From positions 1-40,041 of the forward strand of contig JBFWUM010000039.1 in the NCBI GenBank assembly GCA_050247255.1: a stretch of 40,041 nucleotides of DNA, written 5' to 3'. This DNA is from JBFWUM01 sp050247255 (lineage in GTDB: Bacteria > Acidobacteriota > Vicinamibacteria > Vicinamibacterales > UBA2999). Of the stretch, positions 16,652 through 24,436 are shown one piece after another (position 1 is the first letter of the stretch; each line of letters opens with the position of its first letter). The notes beneath the pieces were generated by a model. The model worked only from the letters and a program-made list of their open reading frames with translations, did not search any database and had not been told where the DNA came from. The position numbers were made by a program, and so were the translations under genes.

Positions 16652-17455
16652 TCAGAACAACCTCACGTCCGTGAGGATGCCCATCGAGCAGAGCCGGATG
16701 TAGACGTCCGACGACATGACCGACGCCAGGCTGCACCAGGCGAAGAGCTGGTGGCGGCCGTTGAGCCCACTGACGCACGCGTAGGCCATGCTGCAGCCCT
16801 GCGACTTTGAGATCTCGTCACGCCGTCCGCCGACGACGTGCCGCAGCACATGACAGCCCCAGGTGTAGCCGGCGAGCAGGACGACGTTCACCGCCAGGAT
16901 GAGCGTGCCGACGCCGACGCCGAACGTCTTCACGCCCGTCGCCGGATCGGTGAACCACATCGCCAGCCAGACGTCCCAGGCCAGCAACGCGATGAACACG
17001 AGCGCCACCCACATGAAGTAGCGATGCACGTTCTGGAGGATCAGCGGGAAGGAATGCTCGCCCCGGTAGCTCTTGCGCGGCTCTCCGACGGCGCACGCCA
17101 CCGGGTCCGCCCAGAACGACTTGTAGTAGGCGCCGCGGTAGTAGTAGCAGGTGAAGCGGAAGAGCGCCGGGAACGGCAGGATGAGCAGCGCCGGCGAGAA
17201 CGGAATCGCCGCGGGCCAGGCGTCGGGCTTCGGCCCGAACCACGCGTGCGGGGAATCGCCGAAGAGTTCCGGCGAGTAGAACGGCGAGAGATACGGGCCG
17301 TACGTGTAGTGCTCACCCTGGAGCGCCGCCCAGGTCACGTACACGAGAAACGCCGACAGGCCGACGAATACCGCGAGCGGAGCCACCCACCATGCGTCGC
17401 GACGGGACGTGGTCCCGAAGCCACGGTGGACGGCGGTCACCGGAATCACCTGCAT
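16652..17455 (-). CDS. sdhC: Succinate dehydrogenase membrane (cytochrome b) subunit, Sdh1-like
   Basis: 267 residues with five hydrophobic helices, including WWVAPLAVFVGLSAFLVYVT, ALLILPFPALFRFTCYYYRG, YFMWVALVFIALLAWDVWLA and GTLILAVNVVLLAGYTWGCH. A single large anchor subunit of this size, with FRFTCYYYRGAYYKSFW and conserved histidines, resembles the mycobacterial Sdh1 anchor rather than the paired SdhC/SdhD of enterobacteria. It would anchor SdhAB, bind quinone and possibly haem. Start ATG 17455 has GGAGGAGACCTC directly upstream. An in-frame ATG at 17476 lies inside a tandem repeat and is less likely. Confidence 0.85.
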   Translation of the reverse strand: MQVIPVTAVHRGFGTTSRRDAWWVAPLAVFVGLSAFLVYVTWAALQGEHYTYGPYLSPFYSPELFGDSPHAWFGPKPDAWPAAIPFSPALLILPFPALFRFTCYYYRGAYYKSFWADPVACAVGEPRKSYRGEHSFPLILQNVHRYFMWVALVFIALLAWDVWLAMWFTDPATGVKTFGVGVGTLILAVNVVLLAGYTWGCHVLRHVVGGRRDEISKSQGCSMAYACVSGLNGRHQLFAWCSLASVMSSDVYIRLCSMGILTDVRLF

Positions 17456-17466
17456 GAGGTCTCCTC

Positions 17467-17506
17467 CGAACGCCACCGAGCGCCACCGAACGCCGCCGAA
17501 CGCCGA
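17467..17506 (-). repeat. Four 10-bp tandem repeats in the sdhC leader
   Basis: Positions 17467-17476, 17477-17486, 17487-17496 and 17497-17506 read ccgaacgcca, ccgagcgcca, ccgaacgccg and ccgaacgccg on the plus strand. The array ends three bases before the sdhC ribosome site, so it lies in the probable untranslated leader of the sdh operon. Confidence 0.85.
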
Positions 17507-17527
17507 CTGGTTGTGAAAAGCGGGGCC

Positions 17528-17558
17528 ACCTTAGCACAGTGCCCCCGGCGGGGCGCAA
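17528..17558 (-). promoter_or_regulatory. Possible sdh operon promoter
   Basis: On the minus strand TTGCGC (17553-17558) is followed after 18 bases by CTAAGG (17529-17534), with a further T at 17528 and TGTG just upstream of the -10-like element. The match to sigma-70 consensus is modest. Position, about 75-100 bases before the sdhC start and upstream of the repeats, supports it. Confidence 0.3.
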
Positions 17559-17606
17559 TCGGGCCCGCTCTATCTGCCGTTCGGGCTCTCGACGCGCAAG
17601 TAGATC

Positions 17607-19412
17607 TCAGGCGTTCGGTACGTCCAGCCCGACGGCGCGCATCAGCGCGAGGGCGTTGCTGCGCGTGACCGGGCCAGTGCGCATGCGGTAATCGAACCGG
17701 ATCCGGTCGCCGTCGAACGTGTCCTCGAAGTGCACGTTCGCGGCGCGTCCGCCGATCTCCGTGGCGATGGCCGTCAGCGCCAGATCGTGCGTCGTCACCA
17801 GGCCGATGGCGCCACGGTCGAGCAACGCGCGCAGCACGCCGGTGCCGCCCACGAGCCTGTCGTGCGAGTTGGTGCCGTGCAGCAGCTCGTCGAGCAGGAA
17901 GAGCAGCGGCGGCTGGCCCGCGGCGAGATCGGCCAGTTCGCGCAGCCGGGAGATCTCGGCGAAGAACCGCGACCGGCCGTCCTGCAGCGAATCCTGCACA
18001 CGGAGCGTCGCGCCGACGGCGAGCGGCGTCAGCTCCAACGAGGTGGCCCGCACGGGCGCGCCGGCGTACGCGAGCACGGCATTGATGCCGACCGCGCGCA
18101 GCAGCGTGCTCTTGCCCGACATGTTCGAGCCGCTGACGATCAGCAGGCTGACGGCGTGCCCGGCCTGGTTGTCGTGGCCGACGCGGACATCGTTCCGCAC
18201 CATCTGCGCCGCCGGCAGCAACGGATGGCCCAGTCCTCCGGCGTCGAACCGCGGTGGGCCGTCGACAATCGCCGGGAAGGCGTCTTCCGGACGTTCCCAG
18301 GCCCGCGCCGCGAGCGACGCGAGCGCCTCGACCTCACCGACCGCGCGCAGCCAGGCCACGACGCGCTGACCGTACTTGGCCCGCCACCGCTCGACGGCGA
18401 ACGCCAGATGCGGTCCCCACAGCAGAAATGCCGCGACGAACGCGAAGATCGCGTTGTGTTGCCAGTCGTGGCGGTCGCTGAGCCGCTGCAGGTGACGGAT
18501 CGCCCGCGCCGCGCCGCCGCCCGTCGTGACCGGAGCGGTGCACTGGACGAGCCACGGCGCCTGGAACGTGGTGGCTTCGATGTGCGCGAGCGCGTGGGCC
18601 AGCACGTGGAGGTCGCGGACGGGTTGCCCGGAGCCGTGGAGCACCGTGGTGGCGTCCTTGCCCGTCATCGCGCTGAAGACGGCCACCAGCAGGACGGCCA
18701 CGCCGATCGGCCAGCCGGGTCCGCCGGCCAGCCACAGTGCCGCCGTGCCGACGGACGTCGCCGTGATGACGGCGGCCGCGGGCTGCCAGAGCGCGTGCGT
18801 GAAGCGCGGCGGCGCCGTGGCCCAGGCCGTCAGCGCCTCCGTCATGACGGTCGCGCGGACGTCCGTGCCGGCCAGCGCGAGGGCCTCGCGGAAGTCGAGC
18901 CGCGGCGCCAGCTCCCGCACGGCGTCCTGCCGGGCCGCAATCTCCGCGGGCGACGCCGGCGCGAGGAGCCACGCGGCCAGCGTTTCCTCCCCGGCCCGCG
19001 TGCGCGCAACTGACAACAGCTCGAAGAGCGAGCCCGTGCCGAAGAGATCCAGGTCTTCCGCGTACGGGTGGTCCGGGTTGCGGAAGCGGTCACCGGACTC
19101 ACCTCCACCCTGCCACCGGTCCTCGAGCCTCGCCAGGCCGCGCTCGTAGAACACGATCGCGCGGAGCGCGTTCTCCTTTGCCGTGATGACGGCCGCGTGC
19201 CGCCGCACCAGCGTGAAGAACGCGATGACCGGCACGACGACGGCGCCGGTGTGCACGGCGCGGGCGGAGAACGCCAGCCACGCGAGCAGGATGCCGGTGG
19301 CAAAGACCGCGAGCCGCGCGTACGCGAGCCGGCGGTCGGCGGCGTCGAGCCGGGAGAGCGCGGTCCGGCGGCCGTCCAGCCGCGTCGTGTATTCCTCGAA
19401 CGCAGAGGGCAC
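17607..19412 (-). CDS. Membrane-anchored MutS-family ATPase
   Basis: 601 residues. The C-terminal ~200 residues are a MutS-type ABC ATPase: Walker A SGSNMSGKSTLLRAVG near residue 430, LQDGRSRFFAEISRLRELAD, Walker B LLFLLDELLHGTNSHDR and the switch VTTHDLALT. The N-terminal part has no mismatch-recognition domain. Instead it has two pairs of hydrophobic helices (LAVFATGILLAWLAFSA; VVVPVIAFFTLV; VITATSVGTAALWLAGG; IGVAVLLVAVFSAM). This membrane MutS-like type is found in several phyla and is not known to do mismatch repair. The start is GTG at 19412. The gene stands 151 bases upstream of sdhC on the same strand and is divergent from the methyltransferase. Confidence 0.85.
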   Translation of the reverse strand: MPSAFEEYTTRLDGRRTALSRLDAADRRLAYARLAVFATGILLAWLAFSARAVHTGAVVVPVIAFFTLVRRHAAVITAKENALRAIVFYERGLARLEDRWQGGGESGDRFRNPDHPYAEDLDLFGTGSLFELLSVARTRAGEETLAAWLLAPASPAEIAARQDAVRELAPRLDFREALALAGTDVRATVMTEALTAWATAPPRFTHALWQPAAAVITATSVGTAALWLAGGPGWPIGVAVLLVAVFSAMTGKDATTVLHGSGQPVRDLHVLAHALAHIEATTFQAPWLVQCTAPVTTGGGAARAIRHLQRLSDRHDWQHNAIFAFVAAFLLWGPHLAFAVERWRAKYGQRVVAWLRAVGEVEALASLAARAWERPEDAFPAIVDGPPRFDAGGLGHPLLPAAQMVRNDVRVGHDNQAGHAVSLLIVSGSNMSGKSTLLRAVGINAVLAYAGAPVRATSLELTPLAVGATLRVQDSLQDGRSRFFAEISRLRELADLAAGQPPLLFLLDELLHGTNSHDRLVGGTGVLRALLDRGAIGLVTTHDLALTAIATEIGGRAANVHFEDTFDGDRIRFDYRMRTGPVTRSNALALMRAVGLDVPNA

Positions 19413-19494
19413 GGCTCATGGTAGTCCGCGTGACGTCCCTCTCGGCCCACCGTGCACGTATGATCAGACGCCCGCCGACCCCACGCTCTTCCCG

Positions 19495-20127
19495 ATGCCC
19501 ACCCTCTCCGCAGCCGTCCGTCACTCGTTCGGCGACATCGACATCTACCTCTTCGACCAGATCGCCCGCGGCCGCTTCGACGGCGTCCGCGCCGTGCTCG
19601 ACGCCGGCTGCGGCGACGGGCGCAACCTCGTCTACCTGCTGAGCCACGGCGTCAACTGCTTCGGCATCGACCGCGACCCGGCCGCGATCGCGCGCGTCCA
19701 GGCACGGGCGGCCCGTCTTGCGCCTGACGTGCCGGCGTGGCAGTTCGTGGTGGGAGAGCTTGACGCGCTGCCCTGGGGGGACGCCTCGATGGACGCCGTG
19801 ATCTGCAGCGCCGTGCTGCACTTCTCGCGCGACGCGGCGCACTGTCTCGCCCAGCTCGTCGAGCTGTGGCGTGTGCTGGCCCCCGGCGGCGTCTTCTTCG
19901 CCCGGCTGGCGTCGACGATCGGGCTTGAGGCGCTGCGCGGCGTCGATGGCGGTCAGCGCGTGCGTCTGCCGGATGGGTCAGATCGGTTCGTCGTCGACGA
20001 GGTGCTGCTCCTCGCCTGGGGCGAGCAGCTCGGCGCGGAACTGCTCGACCCCATCAAGACCACCAACGTGCAGGAGACGCGCGCGATGACGACCTGGTGC
20101 CTGCGCAAGCCGGGCGGGCGGCGCTGA
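19495..20127 (+). CDS. SAM-dependent methyltransferase, class I
   Basis: 210 residues. The SAM-binding motif I is VLDAGCGDGRNLVYLLSHG near residues 35-53, followed by the acidic motif II region CFGIDRDPAAIARV and motif IV DASMDAVICSAVLHF. The fold is complete. The ATG at 19495 was chosen because MPTLSAAVRHSFGDIDIYLF leads into the usual helix before motif I; the frame upstream to 19183 is a shadow of the MutS-like gene. The stop overlaps the yaeQ start as TGATG, so the two are probably co-translated. The methyl acceptor is unknown. Confidence 0.85.
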   Translation: MPTLSAAVRHSFGDIDIYLFDQIARGRFDGVRAVLDAGCGDGRNLVYLLSHGVNCFGIDRDPAAIARVQARAARLAPDVPAWQFVVGELDALPWGDASMDAVICSAVLHFSRDAAHCLAQLVELWRVLAPGGVFFARLASTIGLEALRGVDGGQRVRLPDGSDRFVVDEVLLLAWGEQLGAELLDPIKTTNVQETRAMTTWCLRKPGGRR

Positions 20128-20672
20128 TGGCCCTCACCGCCACCGTCTACAACGTCGAGATCGACCTGGCCGATTCGGACCGCGGGGTCTACGAGTCACT
20201 GCAGTTGCGCGTGGCGCGCCACCCGTCCGAGTCCGAGGCGTATCTCGTGACACGTCTCCTGGCCTACGCGCTCGAGTACACGGAGGGGATCGAGTTCGCC
20301 CCGGGCGGTCTGTCCGACGCGGACCAGCCGGCGATTCTCGTCAAGGACCTGACCGGTCGCGTGCGCGCCTGGATTGAAGTCGGTGCACCGGATCCCGCGC
20401 GCGTGCACCGGGCCGCCAAGGCGACCGACCGCGTCGCCATCTACATCGGCCGGAACGTCAGGCAACTCCTGGAACAGTTCGCCGGTCAGAAGGTGCACCG
20501 GGCGGACGGGATCGACCTGTTCGAGATCGACAAGGCGCTGGTGGATGCGCTCGGCGAGCGCCTCGAGCGCCGGATGTCCTTCGCGCTGTCGGTGACCGAC
20601 CGGGAACTGTTCGTCTCCATCGGGACCGACACCCTCACCGGCACCGTCACCCGGCATCCGCTGCCGGCCTGA
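20127..20672 (+). CDS. yaeQ: YaeQ family protein
   Basis: 181 residues, the same length as E. coli YaeQ as I recall it. Recognisable elements are the start ALTATVYNVEIDLADSDRGVY, LVTRLLAYALEYTEGIEFAP, the WIEVGAPDPARVHRAAKATD core and the closing VTDRELFVSIGTDTLTGTV. YaeQ proteins have a fold related to PD-(D/E)XK nucleases; their biological role is unsettled. The DQPAILVKDLTGRVRAWIEV strand pair would be the equivalent of the nuclease core. It is translationally coupled to the methyltransferase (overlap at 20127). Confidence 0.88.
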   Translation: MALTATVYNVEIDLADSDRGVYESLQLRVARHPSESEAYLVTRLLAYALEYTEGIEFAPGGLSDADQPAILVKDLTGRVRAWIEVGAPDPARVHRAAKATDRVAIYIGRNVRQLLEQFAGQKVHRADGIDLFEIDKALVDALGERLERRMSFALSVTDRELFVSIGTDTLTGTVTRHPLPA

Positions 20673-20758
20673 ACGCGGCAGCACGTCTGGCGCTACCATG
20701 TCGCCGCGCGGCCGGCCAGAACGGTCCGGCGCCGCGGCAGCGACCTCGGGAGGCTCAG

Positions 20759-21262
20759 ATGACGACCATCGACACGACGCGGCGGACCCTGCTCTTCGGC
20801 GGAGGGATGGCGCTGGCGGGCGCCTTCGCTCCGTCCCTCTCCGCGGCGGCCCGAACGGAGAAGGACTGGACGGCGGCCGAGAAGGCCAACGTGAAGGTCG
20901 TGAACGACTTCATCAAGGCGCTCGAGGACAAGAACGGTGCCGGGCTCGTGGCGGCGTTCGCGCCCACGGGCCGGACGCGCATGACGGCGCACACGCAGGT
21001 GCCGGCCGTCCCGCCCGAGCAGTTCCGGAAGGCGATGGAAGACGGACTCTTCAAGACAGGCGGCGTGCAGTTCAAGACGCTGGAAACGCACGCGCAGGGC
21101 CCGCTCGTGACCAACGTGCGCATCGACCGCATCACCTCGCCCAAGGGCCAGCAGGACCTCTACTACATGGGCGTCTTCTTCCTGAAGGACGGGAAGATCG
21201 TCGAGTGGAACGACTACGAGATCGCACCCGCAACGCCGGTGAAGCCGGGCCAGCCGCTGTAG
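20759..21262 (+). CDS. Tat-exported NTF2/SnoaL-like (limonene-epoxide-hydrolase fold) protein
   Basis: 167 residues. The N-terminus MTTIDTTRRTLLFGGGMALA contains a twin-arginine signal (TRRTLLF plus a hydrophobic stretch), predicting export of a folded protein. The rest is a cone-shaped NTF2-like domain: NVKVVNDFIKALEDKNGAGL at the start, FAPTGRTRMTAH, and a final FFLKDGKIVEWNDYEI strand pair typical of SnoaL and limonene-1,2-epoxide hydrolases. GGGAGG at 20748-20753 supports the ATG. It is the last host-like gene before the island. No substrate can be assigned. Confidence 0.78.
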   Translation: MTTIDTTRRTLLFGGGMALAGAFAPSLSAAARTEKDWTAAEKANVKVVNDFIKALEDKNGAGLVAAFAPTGRTRMTAHTQVPAVPPEQFRKAMEDGLFKTGGVQFKTLETHAQGPLVTNVRIDRITSPKGQQDLYYMGVFFLKDGKIVEWNDYEIAPATPVKPGQPL

Positions 21263-21436
21263 CGGCCATGGCGGGCGGGCTGTTCCTTCAGAGGATCGCA
21301 GCAACCCTGTAGATATCCAGCTGCAGGGGCGGCCAACTCTACCTTCTTCTCGCCGGGGGGCGCACCAATGGATGGCAGCGCGCCGCTGCGCCGACGGGTG
21401 TTGAATCGATCTTGCCACTGAAACGGGACGACAAGG
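21263..21436. other. Left boundary of the defence-like island
   Basis: These 174 non-coding bases separate the GC-rich host gene from the first island gene. I see no tRNA, integrase, inverted repeat or target duplication shared with the other edge (35937-36138). A promoter for the plus-strand island operon should lie here, but no good -35/-10 pair was recognised. The ribosome site before 21437 is weak (AAGG touching the ATG). Confidence 0.5.
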
Positions 21437-24436
21437 ATGTCTCTGGCGCACTGGGAAGGACGGTTGAGAGAGCACTTCGGGGAACTTCGCCGCCGGCGCA
21501 CAGCCGCGCATGGCGATAAGCCGATCTTCGCCCTTGAACACGGCCTCCACCCAGACGAAGTCACTCAACTCGCGGCGGACGTTCGAGTAAGCGTGGCTCG
21601 CGTCGGGCCCGGCTGGAACGATCCCGACCACCTGACCTCGTTCCTCGAGCACGAAGTGCCACACAAGGACGCTCCCCTCACCTGGGTGGTGTACGCGGCG
21701 GAGCTTGGCTATAGATACTCTGGCGACGAGTACTGGCAGACCTTCGAGGAGCAGACGCCCGGCTGGAGGCAGTACGGAAACAGGCAGCGGCTGCGAGCCT
21801 GCTACCGCACGTTCCAGAAGGAGTTCGGTGCCGCTGAGCCTAAGGGGCCGTGGGCGGAGCACTTCAGCATCATCTGCTGGCCCATCACCCATGCGATCCT
21901 CCCGCGCGATCTTCAGCGCCAGTTGGCGCACATTCTTTATGACCATCGCTACTCGCTGTCCGCAGAACTGTTCGACGCTCCGGAGCGACTCGGCGAATTC
22001 ATCCGCACGAGAAGTCTTGGCGCGAGTTCGCGCTTTCAGCAGTTGGTCGAAGATCCTCCTCTTGTCGGACAGATCGCCGCGGCTCTTCTCCTGCAAGGCA
22101 AGTTCGGAACAAGCGGACTCATCGATGGTCTCACCCTGACGCGCATTAGCGATGACCTCGACGCCGAACGTAGATCCAGGGAATGGCTTCGTCGCGCACG
22201 CAGCGTCGCCGAGGAGCGTGCACGGGTTCGAGGATTCGGGCCGGTCGCCGTTGGGCAGCAGCCGGGTGGCCCACCGGTCATCGGGCGGGCTTCTATTGAA
22301 AATGCCCGCGCAGAAGTGTCCTCGCTCGGAATCGAGCCGAGGCTCCTTCTTCGTCCGAAGGACGACGGACATCAATGGGACGTCGCTCTCGAGGTTCCTG
22401 ACCTCACGCACATCCTCAACAGGTACCCCGAGACACGCGATGTTCTAGCTGCGTCCCGCTGCACGGTGGCCGGGAGCACCGGCCGCCCGCTCGCTCGAGG
22501 GAGTTGCCTCCACGGCGTGCAACGCGTCAGGCTGACGAGTTGGCCAGCGGTCGGTGACGTCCTGCTGCAGTTTGAAACCAAGAACCCGGTCCTTGAGTAC
22601 CTCCTAAGAACGGAGTGTCTCCTTCGCCCGGGTCCACTGTATCTCTTTCGGATCGCTTCGGATGGCCTCGCCTACGAACTTGTGGGACAACGAGTCCGAC
22701 CCGGCCACTCGTACATCGCGATTCGACTTGGTGCGCTCCCTGTTATCCCGCAGCTTGAGCCCGTGGTCGTCGCTTGCACAAACGTCAACGCGGCCCTTCT
22801 TCGCGTTCCCACAACCGTTGACCACGATTACGAAGACGCCCTGAAGCGACTTGGCGTGGACTTGGCGAAGACAATCGAAGCGTGGCCGGCGGGTCTCGAC
22901 GCTCTCGCGTGGGACGGCGAAGGACACGGCGAGTGGTTCGTGTCAGAGCGTCCCTGCCTGGCCATTCGTGTCGATCACAACCTCGACGCACTCTTCGCGG
23001 TCTTGGATGAGCACCGCCTCAAGATTGACCTGCCAGTTGCCAAGACGGGGGAGCCCGTCTTTGTTGAGCTGCCGCAGTTGGCTGCCGGACACCACACGAT
23101 GAGGTTGTCCGCACGCATTCGATCATCACAGGACGCTGAGCCCCTCGGTGATCTCGAGATCGTCATGCGCGTCCGGGAGACGCCTGCGGTGCTAGGCGTG
23201 AGTCCTCACGGCCCACTGACTGTAGAAGTGGAACCGCCGAATCCGTCTCTTGAGCAGTTCTGGGAAGGGAATGTTGATGTTTCGATCCGCGGTCCGGCAG
23301 GCCGCTTGTTGAAGTGTTTCGTCACTCTGAGCGACAAGGGAATGGCGGGACTGCCTAGGCCGATCCACTCGATCGTCTTGCCCGTCACACCAGCCCGCTG
23401 GCGAGAGCATTTCGACAGGCATGTAAGACGCGCCGACTGGTCACGCACATACGACACAGCTGACGCATGCCTGATTCGGTTCGACGGTGAAGAACTCGGC
23501 GCCTTCGAGCTTACGTGCGAGCGTGCCTTCACACCACTGCGATGGGTTGTTCGACGGACCGGACACCGATACGCGGCCCGGATCATCGACGACAGCGGCG
23601 CTCCAGAGCCGTTGCAGGTCGTGCGTCTCGCGTTTGAAACACCCACGGCAGAGGAAGTCGTCAATGGCGGCCCCCTCTACGAGATTCCTCCTACTGGTGG
23701 TCTCTACGTTGCAAGACGCGACCACGAATCTGCAGCGGTCATCATTTCCCCGCACCTGAAAGAGGGCTTTCAGGCGCTCCGCTGCGTTCCTCGGATCCCT
23801 CCACGTGGCAAGTCGGTCGCCGACGTTCTCTCCCTGGTGAGAGTCGCACGTGCCTGGGCAGGGGCCCGGACTCCGGGCAACGCATTCGCGCTGGGATGGC
23901 GTCGCGACGTTCTCCGCGCGCTGACGCGAGACATCTTCCGCATTCTCGGTGGAGACACCTGGGCGCGGACGGAGGCTGAGGCTCACGAGAGGACGGACGG
24001 TGTGGACGAATTGAAGCGAGCGGTATCCAAGAAGCCCGATGAACGTGGCGTCGCCTCTGGCCTTCTCCTGGCTCTTGACGACCTCGACGAGGCGTCCTGT
24101 GAGCGCAGAGTCGCCCGTCTCGCTCAGACGATCGAGAGGTTTCGGCTGCTTCATCACGGCACTGGCACCGTTGTTCACGTGGCAGGAGGGGCAGTGATAA
24201 GGAGGCTCCCACTCGCAGACCGTTCGCAGTGGGTCTCCGAGTTCGCACTCCGGCTGGCGAGTGCGCCATGGGAGATCGAACCCTGGGCTGGCGAGGCTCT
24301 TACGGATGGAGTCTCGCGACTGCTTGGAGTCCCCACGATCGCGAAGGCAGCCCGCTTCTTGGTTCTGGCGATTGATCGCCGAATGAGCATGCGGGCTACC
24401 CAGCAGGAGGCGTTCAGCACTTGGAGGTGGGAGTGA
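21437..24436 (+). CDS. Large protein of unknown function, first gene of the helicase operon
   Basis: 999 residues with no domain I can name. Residues 1-~290 are helical and rich in aromatic residues (GYRYSGDEYWQTFEEQTPGW; GPWAEHFSIICWPITHAILP), ending in a charged helix (DDLDAERRSREWLRRARSVA). The middle (~290-770) looks beta-rich with proline/glycine turns (GVSPHGPLTVEVEPPNPSLE), suggesting stacked beta-sandwich modules. The C-terminus (~790-999) is helical again. No nuclease or ATPase motif is visible. Its stop overlaps the next gene's GTG by four bases. Large unknown proteins upstream of DruE helicases occur in Druantia systems (DruH, or DruF and DruG), so it may be a divergent counterpart; I cannot confirm that by eye. 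Confidence 0.8.
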   Translation: MSLAHWEGRLREHFGELRRRRTAAHGDKPIFALEHGLHPDEVTQLAADVRVSVARVGPGWNDPDHLTSFLEHEVPHKDAPLTWVVYAAELGYRYSGDEYWQTFEEQTPGWRQYGNRQRLRACYRTFQKEFGAAEPKGPWAEHFSIICWPITHAILPRDLQRQLAHILYDHRYSLSAELFDAPERLGEFIRTRSLGASSRFQQLVEDPPLVGQIAAALLLQGKFGTSGLIDGLTLTRISDDLDAERRSREWLRRARSVAEERARVRGFGPVAVGQQPGGPPVIGRASIENARAEVSSLGIEPRLLLRPKDDGHQWDVALEVPDLTHILNRYPETRDVLAASRCTVAGSTGRPLARGSCLHGVQRVRLTSWPAVGDVLLQFETKNPVLEYLLRTECLLRPGPLYLFRIASDGLAYELVGQRVRPGHSYIAIRLGALPVIPQLEPVVVACTNVNAALLRVPTTVDHDYEDALKRLGVDLAKTIEAWPAGLDALAWDGEGHGEWFVSERPCLAIRVDHNLDALFAVLDEHRLKIDLPVAKTGEPVFVELPQLAAGHHTMRLSARIRSSQDAEPLGDLEIVMRVRETPAVLGVSPHGPLTVEVEPPNPSLEQFWEGNVDVSIRGPAGRLLKCFVTLSDKGMAGLPRPIHSIVLPVTPARWREHFDRHVRRADWSRTYDTADACLIRFDGEELGAFELTCERAFTPLRWVVRRTGHRYAARIIDDSGAPEPLQVVRLAFETPTAEEVVNGGPLYEIPPTGGLYVARRDHESAAVIISPHLKEGFQALRCVPRIPPRGKSVADVLSLVRVARAWAGARTPGNAFALGWRRDVLRALTRDIFRILGGDTWARTEAEAHERTDGVDELKRAVSKKPDERGVASGLLLALDDLDEASCERRVARLAQTIERFRLLHHGTGTVVHVAGGAVIRRLPLADRSQWVSEFALRLASAPWEIEPWAGEALTDGVSRLLGVPTIAKAARFLVLAIDRRMSMRATQQEAFSTWRWE

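Noticed and set aside
14985..16703. Long open frame of 572 codons on the plus strand opposite sdhA
   Set aside because: The translation is a His/Arg/Val-rich mirror of sdhA codons with no domain, a usual artefact of high-GC DNA.
17730..19013. 427-codon plus-strand frame opposite the MutS-like gene
   Set aside because: Shadow frame with no motif; the minus-strand ATPase motifs are unambiguous.
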